Of a stretch of DNA of 64,000 nt, positions 30,668 to 40,653 are shown one piece after another; the first letter of the stretch is position 1, and every line of letters starts with the position of its first letter. The position numbers and the translations under genes were made by a program. The notes beneath the pieces are model-generated. The model ran no database searches. It saw nothing but the letters and a program-made list of their open reading frames with translations, and was not told where the DNA came from. This DNA is from Ferrimonas sp048263965 (GTDB lineage Bacteria > Pseudomonadota > Gammaproteobacteria > Enterobacterales > Shewanellaceae). The stretch spans positions 216,971 to 280,970 of the forward strand of contig NZ_JBLXDO010000002.1 in assembly GCF_048263965.1 (NCBI RefSeq). Reading direction: 5' to 3'.

Positions 30668-31909
30668 TTACTGGTTGGGCATCAGTGGGGCGATGACCCG
30701 GGGCAGGACGCCCTGAAGCTTGGAGATGGCCACGCCGTAGTTGGTGATGGGCACGCCGCGCCGCTGACACTCGCGCACCCGGCGCAGCATCTCGGTGCGG
30801 TTGAACATGCAGGCGCCGCAGTGGATCACCAGGGCGTACTCCTCCAGGTTGTCCGGAAAGTCGTGGCCCGAGACCACATCAAACTGCAGGCTCTTGCCGG
30901 TGTATTTACCAATCCAGTTGGGCAGCTTCACCCGGCCGATGTCATCCTCCTGCACATTGTGGCTGCAGGCCTCGGCGATCAGCACCTTGTCGCCCTCCTC
31001 CAGGCTGTCGAAGCGCTCGGCACCCGCCACCATGGGCGGCAGGTCACCCTTGAAACGGGCAAACAGGCTGGAGAAGGTGGTCAGGGGAATGGACTTAGGC
31101 ACCACCTGGTCGACGAACTTGATCACCTGGGCGTCGGTGATCACCAGCTTGGGCGGTATGGTGAAGCGCTTGAGCGCGTCGGCCAGCTCGGTCTCCTTGA
31201 CCACCATGGCCATGGCGCTTCGGTCCAGGGCTTCGCGCAATACCTGCACCTGGGGCAGGATGAGGCGCCCCTTGGGGGCGGCGGTGTCGATGGGCGCCAC
31301 ACACAGCACCACGTCGCCACTGCGGTAGAGATCCCCGGCCAGCACAGGCTCCGCCTTGAGCTCCTCCGGTGCCAGCTCAAACAGCCGCTGCTTCAGGGCC
31401 GAGATGTTGCTGCCGGTGGCGGCGGAGACGCAGATGTGCGCCAGGCTGCGTTCCAGACAGAAGGCCAGGTCGTCCCGGGACGGCACCCGACTGTCCCCCT
31501 TGTTGAACACCACCAGAAACGGCAGCTCCAGGGACTGCATCTGCTCAATCAGCGCCAGCTCATACTCCCCCAGACCCTGCTCATCGGCGATCAGCATCGC
31601 CATGTCGGCGCGGCACAGCACCTTGTGGGTCGCCCCCACCCGCAGGGCGCCCAGGTCGCCCTCATCGTCGATGCCGGCGGTGTCGAAGATGGTCACCGGC
31701 CCCAGGGGCAGCAGTTCATAGGGCTTGGCCACCGCGTCTGTGGTGGTGCCCTTGGTCTCGGAGACGATGGAGATCTGCTGGCCGGTCATGGCGTTGAGCA
31801 GGGAGGATTTACCCACGTTGCGGCGGCCCACCAGGGCAATCTGGTAGCGCATGCCCCGGGGCGTGGCCTGAGCCGCAGCGTCGGCGGCGTTTTGCATTCC
31901 GGTACACAT
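30668..31909 (-). CDS. hydF: [FeFe]-hydrogenase maturation GTPase HydF
   Basis: A 413-residue scaffold protein. The N-terminal GTPase has a P-loop GRRNVGKSS and a FDTAGIDDEG switch. The C-terminal domain carries the [4Fe-4S] ligands (EACSHN and HCGACMFNR), where the diiron subcluster is built before transfer to HydA. The ATG at 31909 is one base after the hydE stop, with AGGAG at 8 bases. It is the last gene of the hyd operon. All motifs needed for function are present. Confidence 0.95.
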   Translation of the reverse strand: MCTGMQNAADAAAQATPRGMRYQIALVGRRNVGKSSLLNAMTGQQISIVSETKGTTTDAVAKPYELLPLGPVTIFDTAGIDDEGDLGALRVGATHKVLCRADMAMLIADEQGLGEYELALIEQMQSLELPFLVVFNKGDSRVPSRDDLAFCLERSLAHICVSAATGSNISALKQRLFELAPEELKAEPVLAGDLYRSGDVVLCVAPIDTAAPKGRLILPQVQVLREALDRSAMAMVVKETELADALKRFTIPPKLVITDAQVIKFVDQVVPKSIPLTTFSSLFARFKGDLPPMVAGAERFDSLEEGDKVLIAEACSHNVQEDDIGRVKLPNWIGKYTGKSLQFDVVSGHDFPDNLEEYALVIHCGACMFNRTEMLRRVRECQRRGVPITNYGVAISKLQGVLPRVIAPLMPNQ

Positions 31910-31910
31910 A

Positions 31911-32927
31911 TCAATGACTCCTGGAATCACCACGGGCGCTGGAAGGCTCCAGGCCGTGCTGTCTTATCTGGTTACGCACGACCTCAAGCCGCTCGCGCAG
32001 AAACGCCTTGGCGGCATTCTTACCGGGGTAGATGTCGTACTTGGAAAACACATGCTGTGGGGTGAACGACGGCATCACCACGTTGCAGCCCCGCAACAGG
32101 GCCAGGGCGCGGCCGCCGGGCTCCAGCACCTCCAGGGAACTGGTGGCCGGAATGTTGGCGCCGGGATTCATCAGCCGCAGTATGGCGCTGACCCTGTGGC
32201 TTTTGAGCACACAGCCGTTGCCGGAGAGGGCCATGGGAGTCTGGGGGTGGGCCACGAAGGGGCCGCAGGCGATCATGTCCAGCTTGAGGCGGGTCAATTC
32301 GATGATGTCCTGGGCCAGGGTCTCGTCGGTCATCCCCGGCAGATCGGTGATGATGCCGCAGCCGGTCTGATAGCCCAGGGCCTGAATCCCCTTAAGCCTG
32401 TCCAGACGCTCATCGAAGTTGGCCTTGGGGCGGGACTCGGCAAACAGCCTGCGGTTGAAGGTTTCCATCTTCAGCAGGTAGCGGTCGGCCCCCGCCTCTC
32501 GCCAGGCTCTGAGCTCCTCCAGGCTGCGATCCCCCAGGGACAGGGTGATCGCCAGCTTGTGTTTGGCCTTGATCTGAGCAATCAGCTGGGTGATGTCATC
32601 ACAGTGGAACTTGCTGTCGTCACCGGATTGCAGCACCAGGGTGCCCATGCCGAAGCTGGCCACCTGCTCGGCCGCCTCAAGAATCTGATTGTGGCTGAGA
32701 CGATAACGCACCACCTCCCGGTTGCCTCTGCGCAGGCCGCAGTAGTGGCAGTCGTTACGGCAGTGGTTGGAGAACTCGACGATGCCGCGCATAAACACCT
32801 GATCGCCAAAGGCGAGCTCTGTGGCCAGCCTGGCGCGGCTGAACAGCCAGTCGTCGTCGCTGCCGCCGAGCAGCTCCAGCACCTGTTGCCGGTTAAGCGG
32901 CATCTGGTCGGCCAGGGGCGGACTCAT
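31911..32927 (-). CDS. hydE: [FeFe]-hydrogenase maturation radical SAM protein HydE
   Basis: A 338-residue radical SAM enzyme. The cluster motif is CRNDCHYCGLR near residue 55. Further conserved segments are YLLKMETFNRRLF and GIITDLPGMTDET. HydE works with HydG and HydF to build the [FeFe] subcluster; its substrate is the HydG-derived iron complex. The ATG at 32927 overlaps the hydX stop in ATGA. The family length is about 350, so the protein is full length. Confidence 0.95.
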   Translation of the reverse strand: MSPPLADQMPLNRQQVLELLGGSDDDWLFSRARLATELAFGDQVFMRGIVEFSNHCRNDCHYCGLRRGNREVVRYRLSHNQILEAAEQVASFGMGTLVLQSGDDSKFHCDDITQLIAQIKAKHKLAITLSLGDRSLEELRAWREAGADRYLLKMETFNRRLFAESRPKANFDERLDRLKGIQALGYQTGCGIITDLPGMTDETLAQDIIELTRLKLDMIACGPFVAHPQTPMALSGNGCVLKSHRVSAILRLMNPGANIPATSSLEVLEPGGRALALLRGCNVVMPSFTPQHVFSKYDIYPGKNAAKAFLRERLEVVRNQIRQHGLEPSSARGDSRSH

Positions 32928-33538
32928 GAACGGCACTCCCCGGCCCTGGGGCTCACCTTGGCGGCGGCGATGCACTCCTGAACATAGCGGCCCAGGGCGA
33001 TGGCCCAGGGGTCACTCTGCCGGGGCACCTGGCCCAGGTTGAACCACTGAATCAGGTCGCCCGGCGCCAGGCCCAGGGCGCAGGCGTCCAGTTGCAGCCA
33101 CAGGCCCAGGGCGGCGGGCTCGGGGCTGTGGGCATAGTGGCCGACAAACAGGGTGTCCCCGACCAGCAGCTGAGGCTGCAGCGGCAGGGCGCTGGTGAGC
33201 ACTAACTTCACCTGATTGGGGAACGCCTCAGACAAATCGTTGCACCACTGGCGCGAGGCGGCGTACACCCGGGAGATCTGCCCCGGGGTCATCCCCTGGC
33301 GCAGCACCTGGGAGAACTCCTGACGCCAGCACTTGGGCGGCAACACCGACAGTATGGTCAGGCGCTTGAGGCTGCCGTCAGCCAGGCGGCGACGCAGCAT
33401 CGCCTCCACCGGCGAGCCGGCGAAGTTGTCGTAGATGGCGGCGTGCAGCACCACCTCGCTGGCCTCCTCCAGGGCCGCCAGCAGGGCGCCTCTGTCCAGG
33501 CCGGGACTGGGGCGCACGCCCCGTTGCGAAACGCTCAT
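32924..33538 (-). CDS. hydX: HydX, hydrogenase operon protein of unknown function
   Basis: A 204-residue protein with no radical SAM motif. It contains VLHAAIYDNFAGSPVEAMLR at the start, ILSVLPPKCWRQEFSQVLR, and a long central region with AHSPEPAALGLWLQLDAC. Shewanella hyd operons, as I recall, carry a gene in this exact place called hydX. The ATG at 33538 overlaps the hydG stop (TGATG) and the stop overlaps the hydE start, so it is translated together with both. The function is unknown. Confidence 0.75.
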   Translation of the reverse strand: MSVSQRGVRPSPGLDRGALLAALEEASEVVLHAAIYDNFAGSPVEAMLRRRLADGSLKRLTILSVLPPKCWRQEFSQVLRQGMTPGQISRVYAASRQWCNDLSEAFPNQVKLVLTSALPLQPQLLVGDTLFVGHYAHSPEPAALGLWLQLDACALGLAPGDLIQWFNLGQVPRQSDPWAIALGRYVQECIAAAKVSPRAGECRS

Positions 33539-34974
33539 CACAGGTAGATGTCCCGTTCGCCGCCGTCGGTCTTGGCCAGGCAGGTGCGCACGTTACGCTC
33601 CCGGGCCGGACTCATGCTGGCCAGCTCCGACTCGATCAGGGCGTTGCCCGCTTCGCGGGTACGGTCGCTGGCGTAGTCGTTGAGGTACTCGCGGAAGGTG
33701 ATCAGGGCATTGGGCTGGCAGAACTTGCCGATGAACTGCTGTTTGGCCAGGCCAATAAAGTGGTCGCCGGTGCGCCCCTTGCGGTAGCAGCCGGTGCAGA
33801 AGGAGGGCACAGACTTAGAATCGGTCACCAGCTCATAGATGATCTCGTCCATGGGGCGATGGTCCCCCAGGGAGAACTGCTCGGCGTCATGCTGCCGTTC
33901 CAGGGCTTTCTGGTAGCCGCCGGGGGCGGTGCTGGAGCCGGCGCTGATCTGGGAGACGCCCAGTTCCAGCAGCTCCTTGCGCATTTCGGCGCTCTCCCGG
34001 GTGCTCATGATAAGACCGGTGTAGGGCACCGCCAGGCGGGTGATGGCGACGATGCGCTTGAAGCAGTCGTCATTCACTTCATAGGGGGGGCGCTCACTGA
34101 GCTCGGAGCCGTGGGCGGGCTCGATGCGCGGGAAGGAGATGGTGTGAGGGCCGACGCCGCAGTTTTGCTCCAGCTCCTGCACATGGGCCAGCATCGCCAG
34201 CAGCTCGAATCTGTGGTCGTAGAGGCCAAACAGCACGCCGATGCCCACGTCGTCGATGCCCGCTTCCATGGCGCGGTGCATGGCGTAGAGCCGGTAGTTG
34301 AACCCCTTCTTCTTGCCCTTGAGGTGGACCTTCTCGTAGGTGGCCTTGTGGTAGGTCTCCTGGAAGCACTGGTAGGTGCCGATGGCCGCACTCTTCAGCA
34401 CGCGGAAGTCTTCCACGCTCATGGGGGCGCAGTTGACGTTGATGCGGCGAATCTCGCCGCCGTCGCCATGTTTAACGTCGTACATGGTCTTGATGCTGTC
34501 GACAATGGCATTGACGCTGTTGCGCGGGTGCTCGCCGTAGACCGCCAGAATTCGCTTGTGGCCCATATCCTGGAGGATCTCCACCTCCCGGCGCAGCTCG
34601 TCGGTGCTCAGGGTCTTACGCTTGAGCTGATGGTTGTCCGCATTGAAGCCACAGTAGCTGCAGCTGTTGGCGCAGTGGTTGGAAACGTACAGCGGGGCAA
34701 ACAGCACGATGCGGTTGCCGTAGATGGTGTCCTTGATCTCCCTGGCCACCGCAAACAGTTCCTCATCCAGTTCCGGGTGGGTGTTCTGCAGCAGAACCGC
34801 GGTCTCCTCCAGGGTCAGCCCTTGGCATTGGCGGGCCTTCTCCAGCACCGCCCTCACCTGCTCGATGCTGGGGTTGGCGCACTGGTCGATGATGGCCCAC
34901 AGGCCATCGTCGTAGATGAAACTGGTTTGAGGATCGTAGACAGGCTGCTTCAGTGGATGGTGATGTGTGCTCAT
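33538..34974 (-). CDS. hydG: [FeFe]-hydrogenase maturation tyrosine lyase HydG
   Basis: A 478-residue radical SAM enzyme that cleaves tyrosine to p-cresol, CO and cyanide, ligands of the H-cluster. The SAM cluster motif is CANSCSYCGF. A second cluster in the C-terminal region is bound by CTGCYRKGRTGDHF. The length and both motifs match active HydG. It begins after a hairpin that separates it from the cytochrome gene, so maturation genes may be expressed at a different level than the structural genes. Confidence 0.96.
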   Translation of the reverse strand: MSTHHHPLKQPVYDPQTSFIYDDGLWAIIDQCANPSIEQVRAVLEKARQCQGLTLEETAVLLQNTHPELDEELFAVAREIKDTIYGNRIVLFAPLYVSNHCANSCSYCGFNADNHQLKRKTLSTDELRREVEILQDMGHKRILAVYGEHPRNSVNAIVDSIKTMYDVKHGDGGEIRRINVNCAPMSVEDFRVLKSAAIGTYQCFQETYHKATYEKVHLKGKKKGFNYRLYAMHRAMEAGIDDVGIGVLFGLYDHRFELLAMLAHVQELEQNCGVGPHTISFPRIEPAHGSELSERPPYEVNDDCFKRIVAITRLAVPYTGLIMSTRESAEMRKELLELGVSQISAGSSTAPGGYQKALERQHDAEQFSLGDHRPMDEIIYELVTDSKSVPSFCTGCYRKGRTGDHFIGLAKQQFIGKFCQPNALITFREYLNDYASDRTREAGNALIESELASMSPARERNVRTCLAKTDGGERDIYL

Positions 34975-35003
34975 GTCGGGTCCAAGTCGGGTTTTCAGAC
35001 GTT

Positions 35004-35031
35004 AAAAGCAGCCCCCTTGCGAGGGCTGCTT
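35004..35031 (-). terminator. Hairpin between hydrogenase structural and maturation genes
   Basis: On the minus strand AAGCAGCCC and GGGCTGCTT (35006-35031) form a 9-bp perfect stem that ends in TTTT. It lies after the cytochrome b gene and 30 bases before hydG. It probably ends part of the transcription, so the maturation genes depend on read-through or their own promoter. Confidence 0.72.
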
Positions 35032-35059
35032 GTGTTTGAGTTAAGGGGTAAGCAAGGGC

Positions 35060-35746
35060 TTACTTGCGGGCCAGTTCGTCACCGCTGGTGGCCACCGGGG
35101 CGATCTCCTGCTCCACCCACAGTGGGGTGTACTCCGCCGCGTCGTGATAGGGCACGTTGCCGTGGATCATCATCGCCTTGAAGTCGTCGAAGCGGTACAC
35201 CGCCAGGAACAGGTGAACCGGCAGGAAGGCTGTCAGCAGCAGGCCGCTGGCCAGGTGAGCCATGCCCAGCAGCCACACCAGGTCGCGAGGGGCGGCGTGG
35301 GGGATCAGCCACAGCACCAGGCCGGAGAGGATCAGTGCGGTACCGCCAACCAGCACACAGGCACCGAACAGCTTCTGGCCGGAGTTGTACTTGTTCATCG
35401 GTGGCACGGGCACCTTCTTGCCAAACAGGAACTTCTGCGGGTAACCGCCCAGAACCATAAACCACTTCACGTCGCGCTCAGACAGGCTGAACACCCGGGC
35501 CACGAACAGCACCACCCGGTCGAACGCCATCACGGTGAAGGCTACGGCATCCAGGGTCATCACCACACCGGCGATGATGTGGATGTTGTAGGTCAGCTGC
35601 ATGCCCTGGTCGGTCAGCGGCTTGAAGAACAACAGCAGGCCGGTGGCCGCCAGAGGCAGGAAGCTCATCAGCAGGATGTAGTGAAACACCCGCACGTTCA
35701 GGGGGTGCTTGAGGATGGGCCTCATGTCATGTTGGTCATGATGCAT
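35060..35746 (-). CDS. Cytochrome b subunit of the hydrogenase (formate dehydrogenase gamma-like)
   Basis: A 228-residue membrane protein with four hydrophobic segments: FHYILLMSFLPLAATGLLLF, NIHIIAGVVMTLDAVAFTVM, VLVGGTALILSGLVLWL and LASGLLLTAFLPVHLFLAVY. His residues in segments 1, 2 and 4 (LNVRVFHYI; YNIHIIAG; FLPVHLFLA) are placed to bind haem b. Gamma-type cytochromes connect periplasmic hydrogenases or formate dehydrogenases to the quinone pool. It lies 13 bases after hydB, which suggests it takes electrons from HydAB. Confidence 0.88.
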   Translation of the reverse strand: MHHDQHDMRPILKHPLNVRVFHYILLMSFLPLAATGLLLFFKPLTDQGMQLTYNIHIIAGVVMTLDAVAFTVMAFDRVVLFVARVFSLSERDVKWFMVLGGYPQKFLFGKKVPVPPMNKYNSGQKLFGACVLVGGTALILSGLVLWLIPHAAPRDLVWLLGMAHLASGLLLTAFLPVHLFLAVYRFDDFKAMMIHGNVPYHDAAEYTPLWVEQEIAPVATSGDELARK

Positions 35747-35759
35747 TGTCGTCTCTCCC

Positions 35760-36077
35760 TTAGCTCAGCTTGGTGCGGTCAACGAAGTGGGTGTGCAGCA
35801 GCTCGTGGGAGATGTGCCCCAGAGGCTCGCCGCCGAAGTCGCTGTAGTACTTCTCGATGGCCGGGTTGCGGTGGCTGACGCGCACCTTGGCGATGGCGTC
35901 GTCCTGGTACAGGCCGGCGCTGCGGGCCTTGATGTAGTCGTTGCGACGAGCCAGCTTGTTGGCAAACCAGCCCACGGGGATGGCCATGGCGGCAACGAAG
36001 GCGGCGCCCACGGCCATGAACTTGCGACGAGACAGGAAGAAGCTGTCTTCGGCGAACAGATGGGTCTTCTTGGTCAT
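35760..36077 (-). CDS. hydB: [FeFe]-hydrogenase small subunit with Tat signal
   Basis: A 105-residue protein. The N-terminus has a Tat motif SRRKFM at residues 16-21 before a hydrophobic stretch (AVGAAFVAAMAIPVGWF). The mature part (KVRVSHRNPAIEKYYSDFGG) matches the small subunit of Desulfovibrio-type periplasmic hydrogenase. It should carry the large subunit across the membrane by co-export. The ATG at 36077 follows AAGGAG; hydA ends 10 bases upstream. Confidence 0.9.
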   Translation of the reverse strand: MTKKTHLFAEDSFFLSRRKFMAVGAAFVAAMAIPVGWFANKLARRNDYIKARSAGLYQDDAIAKVRVSHRNPAIEKYYSDFGGEPLGHISHELLHTHFVDRTKLS

Positions 36078-36087
36078 GAGAGTCTCC

Positions 36088-37323
36088 TTATCCGATGTTG
36101 CCAATCCAGGATGAACCGCTGCCCTGTACGGGCTGACCGCCGCCGTTTACACAGCCGCCGGCGCAGTTCATCACCTCGATGAAGTGGTAGGGAGAGGTGC
36201 CCGCCGCCACGTCACGCAGAATGGGTTCGATGTTGTTGCCCATGTCATGAACCACCGCCACTTTCACGGTGACCTCCTGGCCCAACTGTTTGTCGAACAG
36301 GGTGACATCGGCTTCCTTAACGCCTTCGAGGCCACGCACTGGCTCCAGGTCCAGCTTGGCCATCTCGGTGTCGGTCAGCACCTTGTGGGCGGTACGCAGG
36401 GCCGCTTCCATTACGCCACCTGTGGTGCCGAAGATGGTGCCGGCGCCGGTGTACTGGGCAAACAGGCTGTCGCCTTCGTAGGCCGGGGTGGTGGCCAGAT
36501 CGATCTTCAGCAGTTTGAGCAGCTGAGCCATCTCGCGGGTGGTCAGCACCGCGTCCACATCCGGGTACTCGGCGGCGTGAGAGCCATGCTCATGGTTGTA
36601 GTGCCAGGCGGAGTTGAACTCGGGACGGGAGGCCTCCACCTTCTTGGCGGTGCAGGGCATCACGGCGATGGTGAAAATCTTCTCCGGCTGCATGTCGTAC
36701 ACCTTGGCGCCGTAGGTCTTGGCCACGGTACCGGCCATCTGCTGAGGCGACTTGGCGGTGGACAGATGAGGCAGCAGCGACGGGAAGTTGCCTTCCAGGT
36801 AGCGCACCCAGGCGGGGCAGCAGGAGGTGAACTGAGGCAGGGCGCCGGCGTGCTCCTCGCCCTTGACGGTGGCGTGCAGGCGGTGGATGAACTCACTGCC
36901 CTCCTCCATGATGGTGAGGTCGGCGGCGAAGTTACAGTCGAAGATCTTAAAGCCCGCCTTGTTCATGGCGCCGTACAGCTTGCCGGTCACCAGCTCGCCG
37001 GTGCCCAGGCCAAACTCTTCGCCGATGGCAACGCGAACCGCAGGCGCGATGATGCCCACCACAGTGGTGTCTTTGTCCGCCAGCTTGCGGATCACCGTGT
37101 CCAGCGCGCTGTGGGTCTCTTTGATGGCACCGAAGGGGCAGTTGATCATGCACTGGCCGCAGCTCAGGCAACGATCCTTATCGATGGAGTGGGCAGCGCC
37201 GGAGGCACCAACAATGGCCTGAGTGGGACAGAACTTCTTGCAGGCGTCACAGCCTTTGCACTTGGAAGCGTCGATCTCAATCAGCCCCTGGATTTCACCG
37301 GCTTGATAGGTGGTAGCAGTCAT
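36088..37323 (-). CDS. hydA: Periplasmic [FeFe]-hydrogenase large subunit
   Basis: A 411-residue enzyme that interconverts H2 and protons. Two [4Fe-4S] clusters are ligated by C22/C25/C28/C32 and C52/C55/C58/C62. H-cluster motifs are TSCCPAW (166-172), MPCTAKKVE (222-230) and MNCAGGCVNGGGQP (385-398). The chain ends soon after the third motif because the C-terminal part is the separate HydB protein, as in Desulfovibrio. It heads the operon; an FNR-like site lies 132 bases upstream. It has no own signal and is exported with HydB. Confidence 0.96.
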   Translation of the reverse strand: MTATTYQAGEIQGLIEIDASKCKGCDACKKFCPTQAIVGASGAAHSIDKDRCLSCGQCMINCPFGAIKETHSALDTVIRKLADKDTTVVGIIAPAVRVAIGEEFGLGTGELVTGKLYGAMNKAGFKIFDCNFAADLTIMEEGSEFIHRLHATVKGEEHAGALPQFTSCCPAWVRYLEGNFPSLLPHLSTAKSPQQMAGTVAKTYGAKVYDMQPEKIFTIAVMPCTAKKVEASRPEFNSAWHYNHEHGSHAAEYPDVDAVLTTREMAQLLKLLKIDLATTPAYEGDSLFAQYTGAGTIFGTTGGVMEAALRTAHKVLTDTEMAKLDLEPVRGLEGVKEADVTLFDKQLGQEVTVKVAVVHDMGNNIEPILRDVAAGTSPYHFIEVMNCAGGCVNGGGQPVQGSGSSWIGNIG

Positions 37324-37454
37324 AGGGAGTTGCGTTCCTTGTTAACGGCTATCGACAACAGAGTTAATCGCTCTGGTTTTGCTGTTTTCGATTACCGTGA
37401 GACATAGTTCTTAAAAAGCGGCGGGGAATATAGAGAAAAGCGCACACAGGAAAT

Positions 37455-37468
37455 TTGCTTTAAATCAA
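37455..37468. promoter_or_regulatory. FNR-like site upstream of hydA
   Basis: TTGCT-TTAA-ATCAA matches the FNR consensus TTGAT-N4-ATCAA at nine of ten positions. It lies 132 bases upstream of the hydA ATG. Anaerobic control of the hydrogenase operon is the obvious reading. The sequence match is direct; the function is inferred. Confidence 0.65.
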
Positions 37469-38160
37469 GTTCAGAAATAAAGGCGACACAGATCTCACAA
37501 CTTTTATTAAAAGTTATGACCTAAAGCACCTATTGCAGGGAGTGAAATTTCAAATGTCACGATCAGCCAATTGCACCCAGCGCAATGAACTGACATCGAT
37601 TATGACTCGGCCACATTGACTTGATCGAAAATATTTAAATGCTCACCAATAAGTTAACAAAACAAACTCTATTTCCGGTTTGAAGCGCAGGAAATATAAG
37701 ATGCTTTTATTCTGCAGCATTCATTTATTAACCATCACCATTACTGAACCGTTATCGGTCCATTTCAGCGCCTTATAGCTCTATCCCAGCGATCAGGAGA
37801 TGGCCGCAAAGCCCTGTCAAATCTGCACCCCATCAAGGTCGGCGCTCACCAGCACCAGGTTGCGCTCCTTATCAACCCGCTTTTAATTCACTCAGAAACA
37901 CAAGGGAGAAACTGAGTGGTCCAGAACCAAGGGTTCCGCTTTTTCAGGCCATTTACAATCAGAAAGAATAATTTATGAACAGCTGATTGTTTTTCATTGC
38001 CGATGCCTTCAACTGTTCAGGCGGACTTTAATTAACACACTCTGAAAACAACAAATCAATAGTTTATGTTTATGAATTGCGTAAAAAACAGACCGTGATC
38101 ACCATTTGGTCTAACCAATTATCCAATTAGAGTGGTGACTTTCAATAGCAACAAAATAAT
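37469..38160. other. AT-rich intergenic region upstream of the hyd operon
   Basis: About 700 bases without a gene. The DNA is AT-rich except for a GC-rich island at 37800-37885. On the minus strand, 37817-37881 reads as 20 codons plus stop (ending NLVLVSADLDGVQI) in good codon use, which looks like the tail of a lost gene. The rest shows no repeat or RNA structure I can support. Confidence 0.45.
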
Positions 38161-38183
38161 AAGGGGCAGTCTATTTGCCCCTT
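38161..38183 (-). terminator. Terminator of the azurin gene
   Basis: AAGGGGCA/TGCCCCTT with a seven-base loop, followed on the minus strand by T-rich sequence (ATTATTTTG). It lies 27 bases downstream of the azurin stop. Confidence 0.8.
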
Positions 38184-38209
38184 AATGTCTGCTTGTTCAC
38201 CGTGCGGGT

Positions 38210-38659
38210 TTATTTAAACTCAAACTTACCCTGCATGATGGCCCAGTGACCGGGGAAACTGCAGAAGAAGGAGTAATCGCCACCCGCGGTCAGCTTTTCG
38301 GTGCTGAAACTCAAGATGACGGACTCACCACCACCAATCACCTTGGAGGCTGCATACACCCGCTCGTCACCAGGCTTCACATAGTTGTTGTCGAAACCGG
38401 CCGCCATGCCATCGGTGCCCACTGCTTGCACATTGACGGTGTCGGTGATCACCAGGTTATGGCCCATGGCCTGGGCAGGAAGGGTACCGGTGTGGGTCAG
38501 GGTGATGCTCACCTCCTTGCAACTGGCGGGCACACTCAGCAGCTTGCTGTCGTACTGCATCATGTCATTGGCCTCCAGGCTGAGTTCGCACTCAGAGGCG
38601 TTGGTGCCAAAGCTGATACCCAGCATCAATGCGACAGCAGCCAGAATTCGATTTGTCAT
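38210..38659 (-). CDS. azu: Azurin (type 1 copper protein)
   Basis: A 149-residue precursor with a signal peptide of about 21 residues. Copper ligands fit the azurin pattern: His 67 (GHNLV), Cys 133, His 138 and Met 142 in FFCSFPGHWAIMQG. Azurin is a soluble periplasmic electron carrier to terminal oxidases or denitrification enzymes. The ATG at 38659 has GGAG upstream. It seems to be a single-gene unit with its own terminator, divergently spaced from no neighbour and downstream of fumC. Confidence 0.95.
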   Translation of the reverse strand: MTNRILAAVALMLGISFGTNASECELSLEANDMMQYDSKLLSVPASCKEVSITLTHTGTLPAQAMGHNLVITDTVNVQAVGTDGMAAGFDNNYVKPGDERVYAASKVIGGGESVILSFSTEKLTAGGDYSFFCSFPGHWAIMQGKFEFK

Positions 38660-38765
38660 AGTGATTCTCCGTGTCATTAAAAGGTGCTTTGTTGTTTTTG
38701 CTATTGAAAAGAGATACGTGTCCGGCGCTCTCTTGGATGAGTCCCGCCCTCAGGCGGGACCCGGC

Positions 38766-40145
<1,380 letters not shown>

Positions 40146-40309
40146 GTGATCTCCTTATGTGGTGTCACACTAGTTCTGATAAACGTAGAAGGTTGGCTGG
40201 AAAAAGCGGGTAGTAATGGTCAATTCCCGCTGCAGAGCCTGGACATGCAGCTGTTCCCGTTCGCTGCTGGCCAACCGCTTTAGCTGAAACAGTGGCCGGT
40301 AGATCTGAT

Positions 40310-40462
40310 TCAGGCAGGCCTCTCGCCAGTGGCTGGGCAGCAGTCACAGCGCCCGCAAGCCTCTTTCAGATGACGGCAGGGCGCCTGCTCCAGCCAACAC
40401 TCGATGAGACCATGGTTATCAGGCTCGGTGGCCCGGCGAATCTGTCTGGCTAGTGCATCCAT
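40310..40462 (-). CDS. Small Cys-rich protein between a Fur box and fumC
   Basis: A 50-residue protein starting MDALARQIRRATEPDNHGL. Cysteines occur as ECWLEQAPCRHLKEACGRCD-C, six in all, which could bind a metal. The ATG at 40462 is preceded by a strong GGAGGAGG; an upstream TTG start at 40513 is unlikely. It lies between a Fur box and fumC. The role is unknown; the analogous position in Pseudomonas is occupied by fagA, but homology cannot be judged here. Confidence 0.65.
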   Translation of the reverse strand: MDALARQIRRATEPDNHGLIECWLEQAPCRHLKEACGRCDCCPATGERPA

Positions 40463-40522
40463 AGACGCAGGCCTCCTCCATTTCGGCAGTTGCAAACCGT
40501 TTGATTCATTCAATTAACCAAA

Positions 40523-40537
40523 TGATAACGATTCTCA
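40523..40537. promoter_or_regulatory. Fur box
   Basis: TGATAACGATTCTCA matches the 7-1-7 Fur consensus TGATAAT-N-ATTATCA at all but two positions. It lies 61 bases upstream of the small Cys-rich gene and about 117 bases from the divergent isochorismatase-like gene. Iron repression of the fumC unit is the likely effect. Confidence 0.78.
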
Positions 40538-40653
40538 ATCTCATATTGCAACTATTGTTGTGAGTGCGCTCAAGTCACGCATCAACCCGACAGGTCACTC
40601 ATTTGCAACCATACTTAGGGCAACAAACACCACTTTTGTACAAGGAGGCCAAG

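Noticed and set aside
40165..40347. Short minus-strand open frame between the Cys-rich gene and fumC
   Set aside because: No ribosome site, overlaps the Cys-rich gene, and its composition is not protein-like.
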